64,000 bases of DNA from Pseudomonadota bacterium (GTDB taxonomy: Bacteria > Pseudomonadota > Gammaproteobacteria > Steroidobacterales > Steroidobacteraceae), in assembly GCA_023433705.1 (NCBI GenBank), contig JAEYUC010000048.1:6216-70215 (forward strand). The letters run 5' to 3'. The notes below the pieces were generated by a model, which was not told the origin of the DNA, did not search any database, and saw nothing but the letters and a program-made list of their open reading frames with translations. Both the position numbers and the translations under genes were made by a program. Shown here piece by piece: positions 34,004 through 42,024 of the stretch; the first letter of the stretch is position 1; every line of letters starts with the position of its first letter.

Positions 34004-35263
34004 TTGCGCTTTCTCTACATCGTCATCGCCTACCTGATCTCGCCGATCGTGATCGGCGCGCTCGCCGTGCGCGGCTTTCGCGAGCGCAGCCAATGGCAGG
34101 GATTTTCCGGCCGATTCGGCTTCGGGCGGGCCATCGACGGACGCAGTATCTGGGTCCACGCGGTCTCGGTCGGAGAAGTGCAGGCCGCGGTCCCGCTCGT
34201 CGAGGCGCTGCTCAGGAGGTTTCCGCACATCCCGCTGGTGCTCACGACGGTGACGCCGACCGGCCGCGCGCGCGCGCAGGCGCTGTTCAAGCAGCGCGTC
34301 GACGTGCGCTACGTGCCCATCGACCTGCCCGGGTCCGTGCGGCGTTTTTTCCAGCGCGTTAAGCCGCAACTCGCCGTGATCCTCGAAACGGAGATCTGGC
34401 CCAACCTGTATCACCGCTGTGGCCGCCAGGGAGTGCCGCTGGTGCTCGCGAGCGCGCGCATCTCGCCGCGCTCGGTGAAGAGCTACCGCCGCCTCGTCGG
34501 GTTGTTCCGCGAGACGCTTTCGAACGGCATCTTCATCGCCGCGCAGAGCCCTCAGGACGCCGAACGTTTCGTGTCGATCGGGGCGAACCCGGCGCTCACG
34601 CACGTGGTGGGCAACATCAAGTTCGACTTCGGCTATCCACCCGACATCGAGGCGCGGGGCCACGAACTGCGGCGCCTGCTCGGCGTACATCGTCCCGTGT
34701 GGGTCGCGGGCAGCACGCACGCGAAGGAGGAAGACGAGCTCATCGCCGCGCACGCAAAAGTACGCGAGCGGTTCTCGAACGCGCTGCTGGTGCTCGTGCC
34801 GCGGCATCCGCCGCGTTTCGCCGACGTCGCCGCGAGTCTGCGCGAGCGGGGCATCGAATTCGTCTCGCGTACCAGCGGCAATCCCGTGTCGCCGCAGACG
34901 CAGGTTTTCCTGCTCGACACGCTCGGCGAATTGCCGCCGTTCTATGCGGCGGGCGACGTGGCCTTCGTGGGCGGAAGCCTCGTGCCCATCGGCGGACACA
35001 ACCTGCTCGAGCCGGCGGCGTTGGGATTGCCGATCGTCGCCGGACCGCACAATTTCAATTCCGCGGACATCGCCAAACTGCTTGCGGAGCGCGGCGCCGT
35101 TCGCCTCGTTCAGGATTCTTCGGGTCTTGCGGCCGTCGTGGGAGAGCTGCTGGCCGATCCGGCGGCACGTGCCCGGATGGGCGCGGCCGGCCGCAAGGCG
35201 GTGGACGAGAATCGCGGCGCGGTCACGCGCCTCATGAACTTCATAGAGCCGCTGCTGCCCTGA
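34004..35263 (+). CDS. waaA: 3-deoxy-D-manno-octulosonic acid transferase (Kdo transferase)
   Basis: About 419 residues. Membrane anchor at the N-terminus (FLYIVIAYLISPIVIGAL), then the GT30 motifs: WVHAVSVGEVQAA, TTVTPTGRARAQALF, ETEIWPNLYHRC, and toward the C-terminus SLVPIGGHNLLEPAALGLPI (the CMP-Kdo-binding region). The enzyme transfers Kdo from CMP-Kdo to lipid IVA. The start is a TTG at 34004; it is the only start-like codon in frame between the kdkA stop and the membrane anchor, and the coding potential upstream belongs to kdkA. Its stop codon TGA (35261-35263) lies in the loop of the terminator hairpin. Confidence 0.93.
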   Translation: MRFLYIVIAYLISPIVIGALAVRGFRERSQWQGFSGRFGFGRAIDGRSIWVHAVSVGEVQAAVPLVEALLRRFPHIPLVLTTVTPTGRARAQALFKQRVDVRYVPIDLPGSVRRFFQRVKPQLAVILETEIWPNLYHRCGRQGVPLVLASARISPRSVKSYRRLVGLFRETLSNGIFIAAQSPQDAERFVSIGANPALTHVVGNIKFDFGYPPDIEARGHELRRLLGVHRPVWVAGSTHAKEEDELIAAHAKVRERFSNALLVLVPRHPPRFADVAASLRERGIEFVSRTSGNPVSPQTQVFLLDTLGELPPFYAAGDVAFVGGSLVPIGGHNLLEPAALGLPIVAGPHNFNSADIAKLLAERGAVRLVQDSSGLAAVVGELLADPAARARMGAAGRKAVDENRGAVTRLMNFIEPLLP

Positions 35264-35280
35264 CGGGCGGCAGCGGCTCT
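35245..35280. terminator. 16-bp hairpin at the end of waaA, bidirectional
   Basis: The arm AGAGCCGCTGCTGCCC (35245-35260) pairs with GGGCGGCAGCGGCTCT (35265-35280) with one mismatch (a G.U pair in RNA), and TGAC in the loop contains the waaA stop codon. It lies between waaA and the convergent tolC (stop at 35298). There is no poly-U run on either side, so it could work as a Rho-dependent stall site or an mRNA-protecting 3' hairpin. Confidence 0.6.
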
Positions 35281-35297
35281 CTAACTACCAGGCTCGC

Positions 35298-36770
35298 TCA
35301 GGTCGGGGGCTGCGATTGCCCCGGCACGACCGGCGGGTTCGCCGGCGGCGGCGGATTCTCCAGCCAGGCATTGACGTCCTCGAGCGCCTTGCGGTCGAGG
35401 ATGCCGGCCGCCTGCTTGAGACGCAGCACGTTGAGCACGTAGTCGTAACGGCTGCGCGAATAGGCGGTCTGCGCCTGCACGAGCTGCTGGCGTGCCGCGA
35501 GCACGTCGACGGCGGTGCGGGTGCCGACGTCGTAGCCTGCTTCCGTCGCGCGCAGCGCCGTCGCGGACGACTCGAGCGCCTGCTTGAGCGCCTGGACGCG
35601 CGAGATCTCCGAAACGACGCCCAGGTAGGCATCGCGCGCCGTGCGCTCGGTCTCGCGCGACACGCGTTCGAGACGCTGCTTGGCGGCCTGCCAGCGATAG
35701 GAAGACTGCCTCACGCGCGAGTGCGTCCCGCCGCTCGACCAGATGGGCACCGTCACCTGCAGGCTGATGGACTTGTCGGTGTCCGATTCCTGCGAGGAGG
35801 GCGCGTTGCCGCCGGGGAAGCCGCGATCGGGAATCGGATCGAAGCTCTGCACGTCGTCGGATTCGAAATGCGACCTGCCCACGACGAGATCGACCTGGGG
35901 CAGGTGGCCGCCGAACTGCACGCGCACGTCGTCGCGCGCGATATCAGCGCCGAGCCGGCTCGAAGTCAGCGACAGGTTCTGCTCCATCGACGCCTCGACC
36001 CATTTCTGCGGATCGGCGGGCTCGGGAATCTGCAGCGGCATCGTCGCGCGCGGCGTCGCGAGCACGGCGTACTGCAGGTCGGTGATCTCGCGCAGCAACT
36101 CCTGCGAGGTCGCGAGCTGGCGCTTGGACGCGATCAGGTCGGCGGCGGCGGTGTCGCGCGCGGCGCGCGCTTCCTGCACGTCGGTGATCGCGATCAGTCC
36201 GACTTCGAAACGCTTCTCCGCCTGCTCGAGCTGGCGCGAAATGGCATCGAGCGATGCCTGCTGCGCCTGCACGTTGTCCTGCGCGGCGAGCACGTCGAAG
36301 TAGCGCGCCGCGACGCGCAGCGCGAGATCCTGTTGCGCGACGCCGTAGTCCGCGTCCGCCTGCGCGACGATGCGTCCGGCCTGCTTGAGTCCGACGAGAC
36401 CGCCCCAGTTGAAGATGCTCTGCGAAAGCTGAATGCCCCAGCGCGTGGTTTCAGGTTCCGACGAGCCGACCTGGCCCTGCTGCTGGATCACGACCGCGGA
36501 GGTCGGATCATCGGGGTCGACGGGAACCAGGCGGGGGAACAGGCTGTTCTGCGAGCCTTCTTCCTTGCTCTTCGTCCACTGCCCGTTGATCTGCGGCAGG
36601 TAAGCCGCCCAGGCCTGTGGGCGCGCCTCACGCGTCGCCTTGCGGGTGAATTCCGCTTCGCGGACCAGGGGATCGTTCACGACTGCCTGGTCGAAAATGG
36701 TCAGAAGGTCTTCACTGGATGCGGTGGCGGAGATGAGACATCCCATCCCCAGGGCGACTAGACGGCGCAT
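35298..36770 (-). CDS. tolC: TolC family outer membrane efflux/secretion channel
   Basis: A 490-residue protein with the TolC repeat architecture: LLTIFDQAVVNDPLVREAEF begins repeat 1, RWGIQLSQSIFNWGG is the outer-membrane strand region, and ATEAGYDVGTRTAVDVLAARQQLVQAQTAYSRSRYDYVLN is the typical second-repeat helix. A signal peptide of about 20 residues (ALGMGCLISATASS) is present. The C-terminal tail is Pro-rich. It forms a trimeric channel from the periplasm through the outer membrane and works with RND, ABC or MFS partners encoded elsewhere. Transcribed away from the rhodanese gene, which lies 83 nt upstream. Confidence 0.93.
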   Translation of the reverse strand: MRRLVALGMGCLISATASSEDLLTIFDQAVVNDPLVREAEFTRKATREARPQAWAAYLPQINGQWTKSKEEGSQNSLFPRLVPVDPDDPTSAVVIQQQGQVGSSEPETTRWGIQLSQSIFNWGGLVGLKQAGRIVAQADADYGVAQQDLALRVAARYFDVLAAQDNVQAQQASLDAISRQLEQAEKRFEVGLIAITDVQEARAARDTAAADLIASKRQLATSQELLREITDLQYAVLATPRATMPLQIPEPADPQKWVEASMEQNLSLTSSRLGADIARDDVRVQFGGHLPQVDLVVGRSHFESDDVQSFDPIPDRGFPGGNAPSSQESDTDKSISLQVTVPIWSSGGTHSRVRQSSYRWQAAKQRLERVSRETERTARDAYLGVVSEISRVQALKQALESSATALRATEAGYDVGTRTAVDVLAARQQLVQAQTAYSRSRYDYVLNVLRLKQAAGILDRKALEDVNAWLENPPPPANPPVVPGQSQPPT

Positions 36771-36802
36771 TAATTGGAATCCTCGTTAGTGTTGTATATC
36801 AC

Positions 36803-36831
36803 TATATCACCTGCCACCGGGGCCAGGGCAA
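36803..36831 (-). promoter_or_regulatory. Candidate tolC promoter with tandem GTGATATA repeat
   Basis: On the minus strand, TTGCCC (36831-36826) and GATATA (36808-36803) are 17 bp apart, a fair sigma-70 pair. The -10 box is part of a direct repeat GTGATATA-GTGATATA (second copy to 36795), an arrangement that could be an operator or simply an alternative -10. Transcription would start near 36796, about 25 nt before the tolC ATG at 36770. Confidence 0.45.
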
Positions 36832-36853
36832 CTTCGCGAAAAGCTTAGACGAT

Positions 36854-37174
36854 TCAGTACCGGGGCACGGTTGCATCGACCTCCTGACTCCATGCGGAAA
36901 TTCCGCCGGTCAGGTTGGCGACGTTCGTAAACCCCTGGTTGGCCAAGTAGTGGGCGACCCGCAAGGATCGGCCACCGGCATGACACATCACGATTGTCTC
37001 AGCGTCGCGAGAAAACTCCCCGAGGCGCGCTGGTAGTTGGTTCATAGGCACATGTACGACGTCCGGGATGCTCGCAAGTTGCAGTTCCCAGTCCTCGCGC
37101 ACGTCGATGACCAGCGGCGACTCTCCCTGATCGCGCCGGGCCTTGAGCTCTGCAACGGGCATTTCCCGGATCAT
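36854..37174 (-). CDS. Rhodanese-like domain protein
   Basis: A single-domain, 106-residue rhodanese. The active-site loop is CHAGGRS with Cys64, preceded by the conserved DVREDWE and VHVPMNQLP. A six-residue active-site loop with a basic residue suits a sulfurtransferase. Cytoplasmic. It directly follows pcm (the stop and start share one base), and the same neighbour set tolC-rhodanese-pcm is common in gammaproteobacteria of the xanthomonad type. Its sulfur donor and acceptor are unknown. Confidence 0.9.
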   Translation of the reverse strand: MIREMPVAELKARRDQGESPLVIDVREDWELQLASIPDVVHVPMNQLPARLGEFSRDAETIVMCHAGGRSLRVAHYLANQGFTNVANLTGGISAWSQEVDATVPRY

Positions 37175-37824
37175 CAGAACTGAAATCGCTCCGGACGCGG
37201 GGCATTCTCGAGCGCATCGATCGACGTCTCGAAGAGTCCCGTGCTGGTCCAGGCGTCATTCGTGGTACGTGTAACCAAGAGAGCCTCCTGCGGCAGGCTC
37301 GCGCCGACGACGACGAAAGCCTTCCCGCCCACGGACAACGCGCGAGCGAACCGTTCGTCGTACAGCGGCAGCGCACCGCACACCGCGATTAGCGCGTAGC
37401 CGCTGCCGAAATCCAAGTGAAAGATGTCATCCGTGACGACCTCGACCTGGCCGAAGCCAGCCGCCTTGAGGTTGCCGCGCGACGCGGCCGCGAGATCCGC
37501 GTCGATTTCGACCGCGCGCACGCTCGCGCCCATCGCCGAAAGGCAGGCAGGCACGAAGCCGGTGCCCGAACCGACGACCAAGGCGCGCATGCCGGGCTGG
37601 GCATCCAGCGCCTGCAGGAGCCGTCCGACGATTTTCGGCGGCAGCATGTGCTGGCCCGGTCGCAGCGGGATGTCCGCATCTGCGAACGCGATTCCCTTGT
37701 AACGTTCGGGCACGAAGAGTTCGCGCGGCGTGCGGCGCATGGCGTCGAGCACGCGATCGTCGAGCACGTCCCACGCACGTACCTGTTGCGTGATCATCTG
37801 GGCGCGCGCGAACTCGGTCTGCAT
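37174..37824 (-). CDS. pcm: Protein-L-isoaspartate O-methyltransferase
   Basis: A 216-residue protein. It has the substrate region FARAQMITQQVRAWDVLDDRVLDAM, then RELFVPERYKGIAFADADIPLRPGQHM (the family motif after the active site), and the SAM-binding VVGSGTGFVPACL, where the usual GxGxG is GSGTG. The enzyme methylates isoaspartyl residues in aged proteins. Here the usual GQTISQP block is replaced by GQHMLPP, and the length matches the group annotated as Pcm in this taxonomic range. Start ATG 37824. It ends with a one-base overlap into the rhodanese gene. Confidence 0.82.
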   Translation of the reverse strand: MQTEFARAQMITQQVRAWDVLDDRVLDAMRRTPRELFVPERYKGIAFADADIPLRPGQHMLPPKIVGRLLQALDAQPGMRALVVGSGTGFVPACLSAMGASVRAVEIDADLAAASRGNLKAAGFGQVEVVTDDIFHLDFGSGYALIAVCGALPLYDERFARALSVGGKAFVVVGASLPQEALLVTRTTNDAWTSTGLFETSIDALENAPRPERFQF

Positions 37825-37958
37825 GATTTTCTCCGTGACTTGGGATGCTACTTATTCTGCCCCAAAGCGAGGTCTGAAAGAGCTTCCTTTCGTCGCGGAA
37901 CCAGTCGTCACAACGCTTATTTTTATGGTTAATGTCGCATGGGCGCTTGCCGCGCTCG

Positions 37959-37964
37959 GATAAT
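37959..37964 (+). promoter_or_regulatory. -10-like box GATAAT before the GGDEF/EAL gene
   Basis: GATAAT at 37959-37964 lies 17 nt before the ATG at 37982, giving a leader of about 10 nt. The intervening sequence is GC-rich (CTTCCCGACGGGC). A -35 sequence is not clear. The upstream gap (37825-37958) holds nothing else that I can identify. Confidence 0.35.
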
Positions 37965-37981
37965 CTTCCCGACGGGCATGG

Positions 37982-40390
37982 ATGCCCTGCACAAAACGCC
38001 GCACTAATAACAATAGGGCAATACTGGGGATGTCGATTCTGGGGTTGATCTGCGTGCTGCTCGCACTCGTTGCGACGCTGCTGTTCGTGCTGTTCCTGTT
38101 TCAGCGGCGCGATCTGCGGGCGGTCTCCGAGCTGTCGCTCGAAGTGCAGCGCGCGGTGAGCGGCGAGCGCCTGCCGCAGTCGATCGAGGTCAGCCAGGAA
38201 CAGCTCGACGTGCAGGCCCTGGGTCTGTCCGTCAACCAGTTGCTGCAGCGTGCGTCGCGAATCTCCGGCCGCGAAAGATCCGGACCGAAACTGTTCACGG
38301 AACTCGGCGAGCGCATTCACGAAGCCGTGCTCGTGCACCGTGAAGTCATCCTCTACGCGAACAGCCAGTTCGCGAGTTTCGTCGGCGCCGAGCGCGTCGA
38401 TCTCATCGACCGCACGCTCGCGGAGATCGTGGCGCCCGAGTACGCGGATCTCGTGGCGGAGAACCTGCGTCGCCGCCTCACGGGCGCCCATGGCCCGGAC
38501 CGGTTCGAGGTCGAGATCGTCGGCCTGCAGGGCCAGGTCAGCCTGCTCGAACTAACTACCGCGCTGATCGATTTCGAGGGGCAGCCGGCGCTGCTCGTGA
38601 CCGGCGTCGAGGTCATCCCCACGAAGAAACTGCGCGCGCTCGCGAGCGGCAAGCTGCACGAGCAGGAAACCATCGCACGCGCCGCGATGGTGGCGCCGCC
38701 TCTGCCGCCACCGCCACCGCCGTTGCAGGTGGCCGCGCTGCAATCGCTCGCCGAAGCCATCGTCACGACGGACCTGGAAGGCCGGCTGGTGTTCATGAAC
38801 CCGGCCGCGGAAAAACTGCTCGGCGTCATGACGATCCAGGCCCAGGGCAAGCCGCTCGAGGACGTGGTGAGCCTGATCGACCAGAACGACCGCAAGCTGC
38901 TGGCGGATCCGATCAGCGACGCGATCGGGGGCGGCAGCGGCGCTCCGCACGCCACGTCGCGGCGCGCCGTGCTGGTCAGCAAGTCCGGCGGTGAAGAGCG
39001 CGCCATCGAGCTCGCCGCGTCGCCGCTGCGTGTGAACGACGATCTCGTGGGTGCGGTCGTGCTGCTGCACGACGTCACCGAACTGCGCGGTCTGCACCGC
39101 CAGATGTCCTACCAGGCGACGCACGACGCGCTCACCGGTCTCGTGAACCGGCGCGAGTTCGAACGGCGCCTCGGCGAGGTCGCGGAGTCGGCGCGCCGCG
39201 GCGAGGGCACGCACATGTTGTGTTACCTCGATCTCGACCGCTTCAAGATCGTCAACGACACCAGTGGACACCTCGCCGGCGATTCGATGCTGCGCGAGGT
39301 CGCGAAGCTGCTGCGCGAGGCCGTGCGCGATTCGGATACCGTCGCGCGTCTCGGCGGCGACGAGTTCGGCATGCTGCTCGTGGGCTGCCCGCTCGACAAG
39401 GCGCGGCAGATCGCCGACGACGTGTGCCGTTCGATCGCGGCATACCGGTTCGTGTGGCACGACCGCGTGTTCAACATCGGCGTGTCGATCGGACTCATCG
39501 AGATCGGGCGCGAGGCGGGGCTGGTCGAGCAATTGCTCGCCGCGGCGGACTCGGCCTGTTACGTCGCGAAGAAGGAAGGCGCCGGCCGAGTATCGGTCTA
39601 TTCGGCGCGTGACGAGGCGCTCGCGCGCAGCACGGGCGAAATCGAATGGCTGCAGAAACTGCAGGTCGCGCTCAAGGAAGAACGCTTCGCGTTGTACTAC
39701 CAGCCCATCGTTTCGGCGTACGGCAACGATACGGACGGACCTTCGATGGAGGTGCTGCTGCGCATGCTCGACGAGACCGGAGCCGAGATCCAGCCGGGCG
39801 AGTTCGTGCAGGCGGCCGAGCGCTACCGCCTCATGGCGTCGGTCGACCGCTGGGTCGTGCAGACGACGTTGTCCGCGTTGTCGAAAAACGCATTCCAGCT
39901 CGCGCGCGATCGCTGCGTGGCGATCAACATTTCCGGGCAGACGCTCGGAGATTCGGGCTTCCTCGAGTTCGTCGTCGAGACCTTCGACCAGACCGGCGTC
40001 GCGCCCGACCAGATCTGCTTCGAGATCGCCGAAAGCGTGGTGGTCGGCAACATGGAGCACGCACGCCGTTTCGTCGAAGTGCTGCATGGCATGGGCTGCA
40101 AGTTCACGATCGACGATTTCGGTTCCGGCGTCGGCTCCTTCTCGAGCCTGAAGAGCCTGCCGCTCGACTACCTGAAACTTGATGGCTCGTTCATGCGCAA
40201 TCTCGCGCGCGACTCGGTCAACCAGACGATGGTGACCGCGATGATCAAGCTTGCGCGCACGCTCAATTTCAAGATCATTGCCGAGCAGGTGGAAGACAGC
40301 GCCGCGCTCGATGCCGCCCGCAAGATGGGCGTCGACTACATACAGGGGTTCGTGATCGCGCGACCGGCGAAGCTCGCCACCGCCGCATGA
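37982..40390 (+). CDS. Membrane GGDEF-EAL signalling protein
   Basis: An 802-residue protein. A transmembrane helix lies at about 17-40 (SILGLICVLLALVATLLFVLFLF region). A variable sensor region (60-230) resembling a PAS fold is followed by a Pro-rich linker (LPPPPPPL at 241-248), a PAS domain (about 250-365), a diguanylate cyclase domain (RLGGDEF, 456-462) and an EAL phosphodiesterase domain starting with MEVLLRM (589-595; the second residue of EAL is V) and ending with DDFGSGVGS and KLDGSFM. Catalytic residues of both GGDEF and EAL appear intact, so a bifunctional c-di-GMP enzyme is possible. Start ATG 37982, with an alternative ATG at 38030 before the membrane helix. Confidence 0.88.
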   Translation: MPCTKRRTNNNRAILGMSILGLICVLLALVATLLFVLFLFQRRDLRAVSELSLEVQRAVSGERLPQSIEVSQEQLDVQALGLSVNQLLQRASRISGRERSGPKLFTELGERIHEAVLVHREVILYANSQFASFVGAERVDLIDRTLAEIVAPEYADLVAENLRRRLTGAHGPDRFEVEIVGLQGQVSLLELTTALIDFEGQPALLVTGVEVIPTKKLRALASGKLHEQETIARAAMVAPPLPPPPPPLQVAALQSLAEAIVTTDLEGRLVFMNPAAEKLLGVMTIQAQGKPLEDVVSLIDQNDRKLLADPISDAIGGGSGAPHATSRRAVLVSKSGGEERAIELAASPLRVNDDLVGAVVLLHDVTELRGLHRQMSYQATHDALTGLVNRREFERRLGEVAESARRGEGTHMLCYLDLDRFKIVNDTSGHLAGDSMLREVAKLLREAVRDSDTVARLGGDEFGMLLVGCPLDKARQIADDVCRSIAAYRFVWHDRVFNIGVSIGLIEIGREAGLVEQLLAAADSACYVAKKEGAGRVSVYSARDEALARSTGEIEWLQKLQVALKEERFALYYQPIVSAYGNDTDGPSMEVLLRMLDETGAEIQPGEFVQAAERYRLMASVDRWVVQTTLSALSKNAFQLARDRCVAINISGQTLGDSGFLEFVVETFDQTGVAPDQICFEIAESVVVGNMEHARRFVEVLHGMGCKFTIDDFGSGVGSFSSLKSLPLDYLKLDGSFMRNLARDSVNQTMVTAMIKLARTLNFKIIAEQVEDSAALDAARKMGVDYIQGFVIARPAKLATAA

Positions 40391-40659
40391 TCGCGGGTCG
40401 TGACTAACTAAAGAAGTTTCCCGGGGACAGTCTCATGTCAGTTGCACAAGACCAAGCCGCCGCGCCGTGCCGATTCCGCGGCCAGCATCCGACCGGAGTG
40501 CGGCCAGCATCGCGACTGCCGCTCATGACCGGCGTCAGCCGCGCACGCGCGGGCGCCTGGTGTTCCGGAACACGCCGCGGCCTGCGGGCCAGCAGCCGTC
40601 CGCGATTGCGCGATGGCCGGCGCGCCGCCTCGCGAGCGCCGTCCCGGCGTACCTCCTGA
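40391..40659. other. Gene-free spacer
   Basis: The 269 nt between the GGDEF/EAL gene and the DUF3592 gene contain no frame with natural composition; the small frames there are Arg-rich and look like noise. There is one fragment GGGGACAG at 40425-40432, the core of the repeat family at 44625, without a partner arm. I see no RNA gene or terminator. Confidence 0.5.
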
Positions 40660-41121
40660 TCAGCGGGCCGCGCGACCCGCGCGCACGTAGCCGCCGATCA
40701 GCAGTCCACCCAACACCGCGAACACCGCGCCGAACGCACCAAAGAACATCGTGATCCCGCCGGACGTCACGCCCGCGTCCACGGGAAAATTGCGCCGCGG
40801 ATAATCCTCTGAGTAGGCCACCGCGATGGTGTCGCCCTCGCGCACGCCGTCCCACATTTGTTTCGGCACTCCGGCATGCGCCTCGATGCGTTTGCCGTCG
40901 GGCAGCGCGAACCAGTAGTCGAGGCCGTGATCGTTCTTGCCGTCGGCGGCTGCCGCGACGACCTTCTTAGTGACGTGTCCTTCCGTCCGAGCGCCTCGCT
41001 CGAGGATCCGGTTGTCGAGCTGGTAACCGCGCCAACTGCCCAAGACCACCAGCAGCCCGAGCGCGAGCAGGATGATGCCGAACGTGAGCGAGATCTTGCT
41101 GCGACGCGGCGGTGTATTCAT
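40660..41121 (-). CDS. DUF3592 membrane protein
   Basis: A 153-residue protein with two membrane helices: one near the N-terminus (LTFGIILLALGLLVVLGSW) and one near the C-terminus (TMFFGAFGAVFAVLGGLLIGG). Between them lies a beta-rich domain with RTEGHVTKKV and YWFALPDGKRIEAHAGV, then VAYSEDYPRRNFPV, typical of DUF3592. Function unknown. I take the ATG at 41121, since longer frames upstream have no natural composition. It is divergent from the GFA gene (39 nt between starts). Confidence 0.78.
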   Translation of the reverse strand: MNTPPRRSKISLTFGIILLALGLLVVLGSWRGYQLDNRILERGARTEGHVTKKVVAAAADGKNDHGLDYWFALPDGKRIEAHAGVPKQMWDGVREGDTIAVAYSEDYPRRNFPVDAGVTSGGITMFFGAFGAVFAVLGGLLIGGYVRAGRAAR

Positions 41122-41160
41122 GCGATGAACGGCTTCCCGGCGGAGCCGAGTGGGTGTTGA

Positions 41161-41574
41161 ATGCCAGGCATGCTCAAAACCTATCATGGCAGCTGCCATT
41201 GCGGTGCGGTTCGCTTCGAGGCGGACATCGATTTCGCGCAGGGAACGGACAAGTGCAATTGCTCGATCTGCACGAAGACCCGCAACTGGAGCGTGATCAT
41301 CAAGCCCGATGGATTCAGGTTGCTGTCCGGCGAGGACGCGTTGTCGAACTACAGGTTCGGTTCGATGCAGGCCGAGCACCTGTTCTGCAGGAATTGCGGC
41401 GTGCGTCCGTTCGGGCGCGGTTACATCGAGCAGATCGGCGGGGCATTCGTGTCGGTGAGGGTCAATTGCCTCGATGATCTCGATCTGGGTGAGCTCCTCG
41501 CGGCGCCCGTCAAATACGCCAACGGTCGCGACAACGCCTGGTGGAATCCGCCGGACGAGATCAGGCACCTGTAG
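41161..41574 (+). CDS. GFA-family zinc protein
   Basis: A 137-residue protein of the Gfa (glutathione-dependent formaldehyde-activating) fold. Zinc ligands: CHCG (about residues 12-15), CNCSIC (about 32-37) and FCRNCG (about 78-83). The YHGSCHCGAV start and CSICTKTRNW block are typical. The family name overstates the function: most members have no established activity. The start is ATG 41161, or ATG 41170, which lies nearer the first motif. Not obviously part of an operon with the VOC gene, which begins 21 nt after it, though co-transcription is likely from spacing. Confidence 0.85.
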   Translation: MPGMLKTYHGSCHCGAVRFEADIDFAQGTDKCNCSICTKTRNWSVIIKPDGFRLLSGEDALSNYRFGSMQAEHLFCRNCGVRPFGRGYIEQIGGAFVSVRVNCLDDLDLGELLAAPVKYANGRDNAWWNPPDEIRHL

Positions 41575-41595
41575 CCGACTGTGACCGGAGGGAGC

Positions 41596-41982
41596 ATGAA
41601 GCGGGTCACCGGGATTGGAGGGGTGTTCATCAAGTCGGGCGACCCCGCGAGATTGCGCGACTGGTACAAGCGCCATCTCGGCATCGACTTCGAGGAGTGG
41701 GGCGGCTTCGCGTTTCGCTGGAAGTCGCCGGACAATCCCGCGGGCGAGGGCACCACCGTCTGGAGCGTGTTCGACGCGTCGTCCAACTACTTCGATCCGA
41801 GCAGCGCTGGCGTGATGATCAACTACCGCGTCGCGGATGTGCATGCGCTCGTCGCCGCGCTGCGCGCGGAGGGTTGCGAAGTCATGGACAAGGTCGATGA
41901 GTCCGAATACGGGAAGTTCGGCTGGGTCATCGATCCGGATGGCAACAAGATCGAACTCTGGGAGCCCCCGCCCGGTCAGTGA
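41596..41982 (+). CDS. VOC family (glyoxalase/bleomycin-resistance fold) protein
   Basis: A 128-residue protein with the paired beta-alpha-beta-beta-beta units of the vicinal-oxygen-chelate superfamily: GIGGVFIKSGDPARLRDWYK begins the first and YRVADVHALVAALRAEG the second. WVIDPDGNKIELWEP at the C-terminus carries the metal-ligand Glu. Likely substrate unknown; such proteins include lactoylglutathione lyase-type enzymes and antibiotic-binding proteins. The ATG at 41596 is preceded by CCGGAGGGAGC, a strong ribosome-binding site; the in-frame GTG at 41581 would be too early for it. Confidence 0.87.
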   Translation: MKRVTGIGGVFIKSGDPARLRDWYKRHLGIDFEEWGGFAFRWKSPDNPAGEGTTVWSVFDASSNYFDPSSAGVMINYRVADVHALVAALRAEGCEVMDKVDESEYGKFGWVIDPDGNKIELWEPPPGQ

Positions 41983-42024
41983 CCGGTGGAGGGCCGCATG
42001 CGACGCTCGCGAGTCGAGCCCGCT

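Noticed and set aside
40425..40432. A member of the GGGGACAG repeat family
   Set aside because: Only the eight-base core is present, with no complementary arm nearby.
40435..40754. Short plus-strand frames in the gap after the GGDEF/EAL gene
   Set aside because: Arg/Ser/Pro-rich noise without a ribosome site; overlapping the end of the DUF3592 gene.
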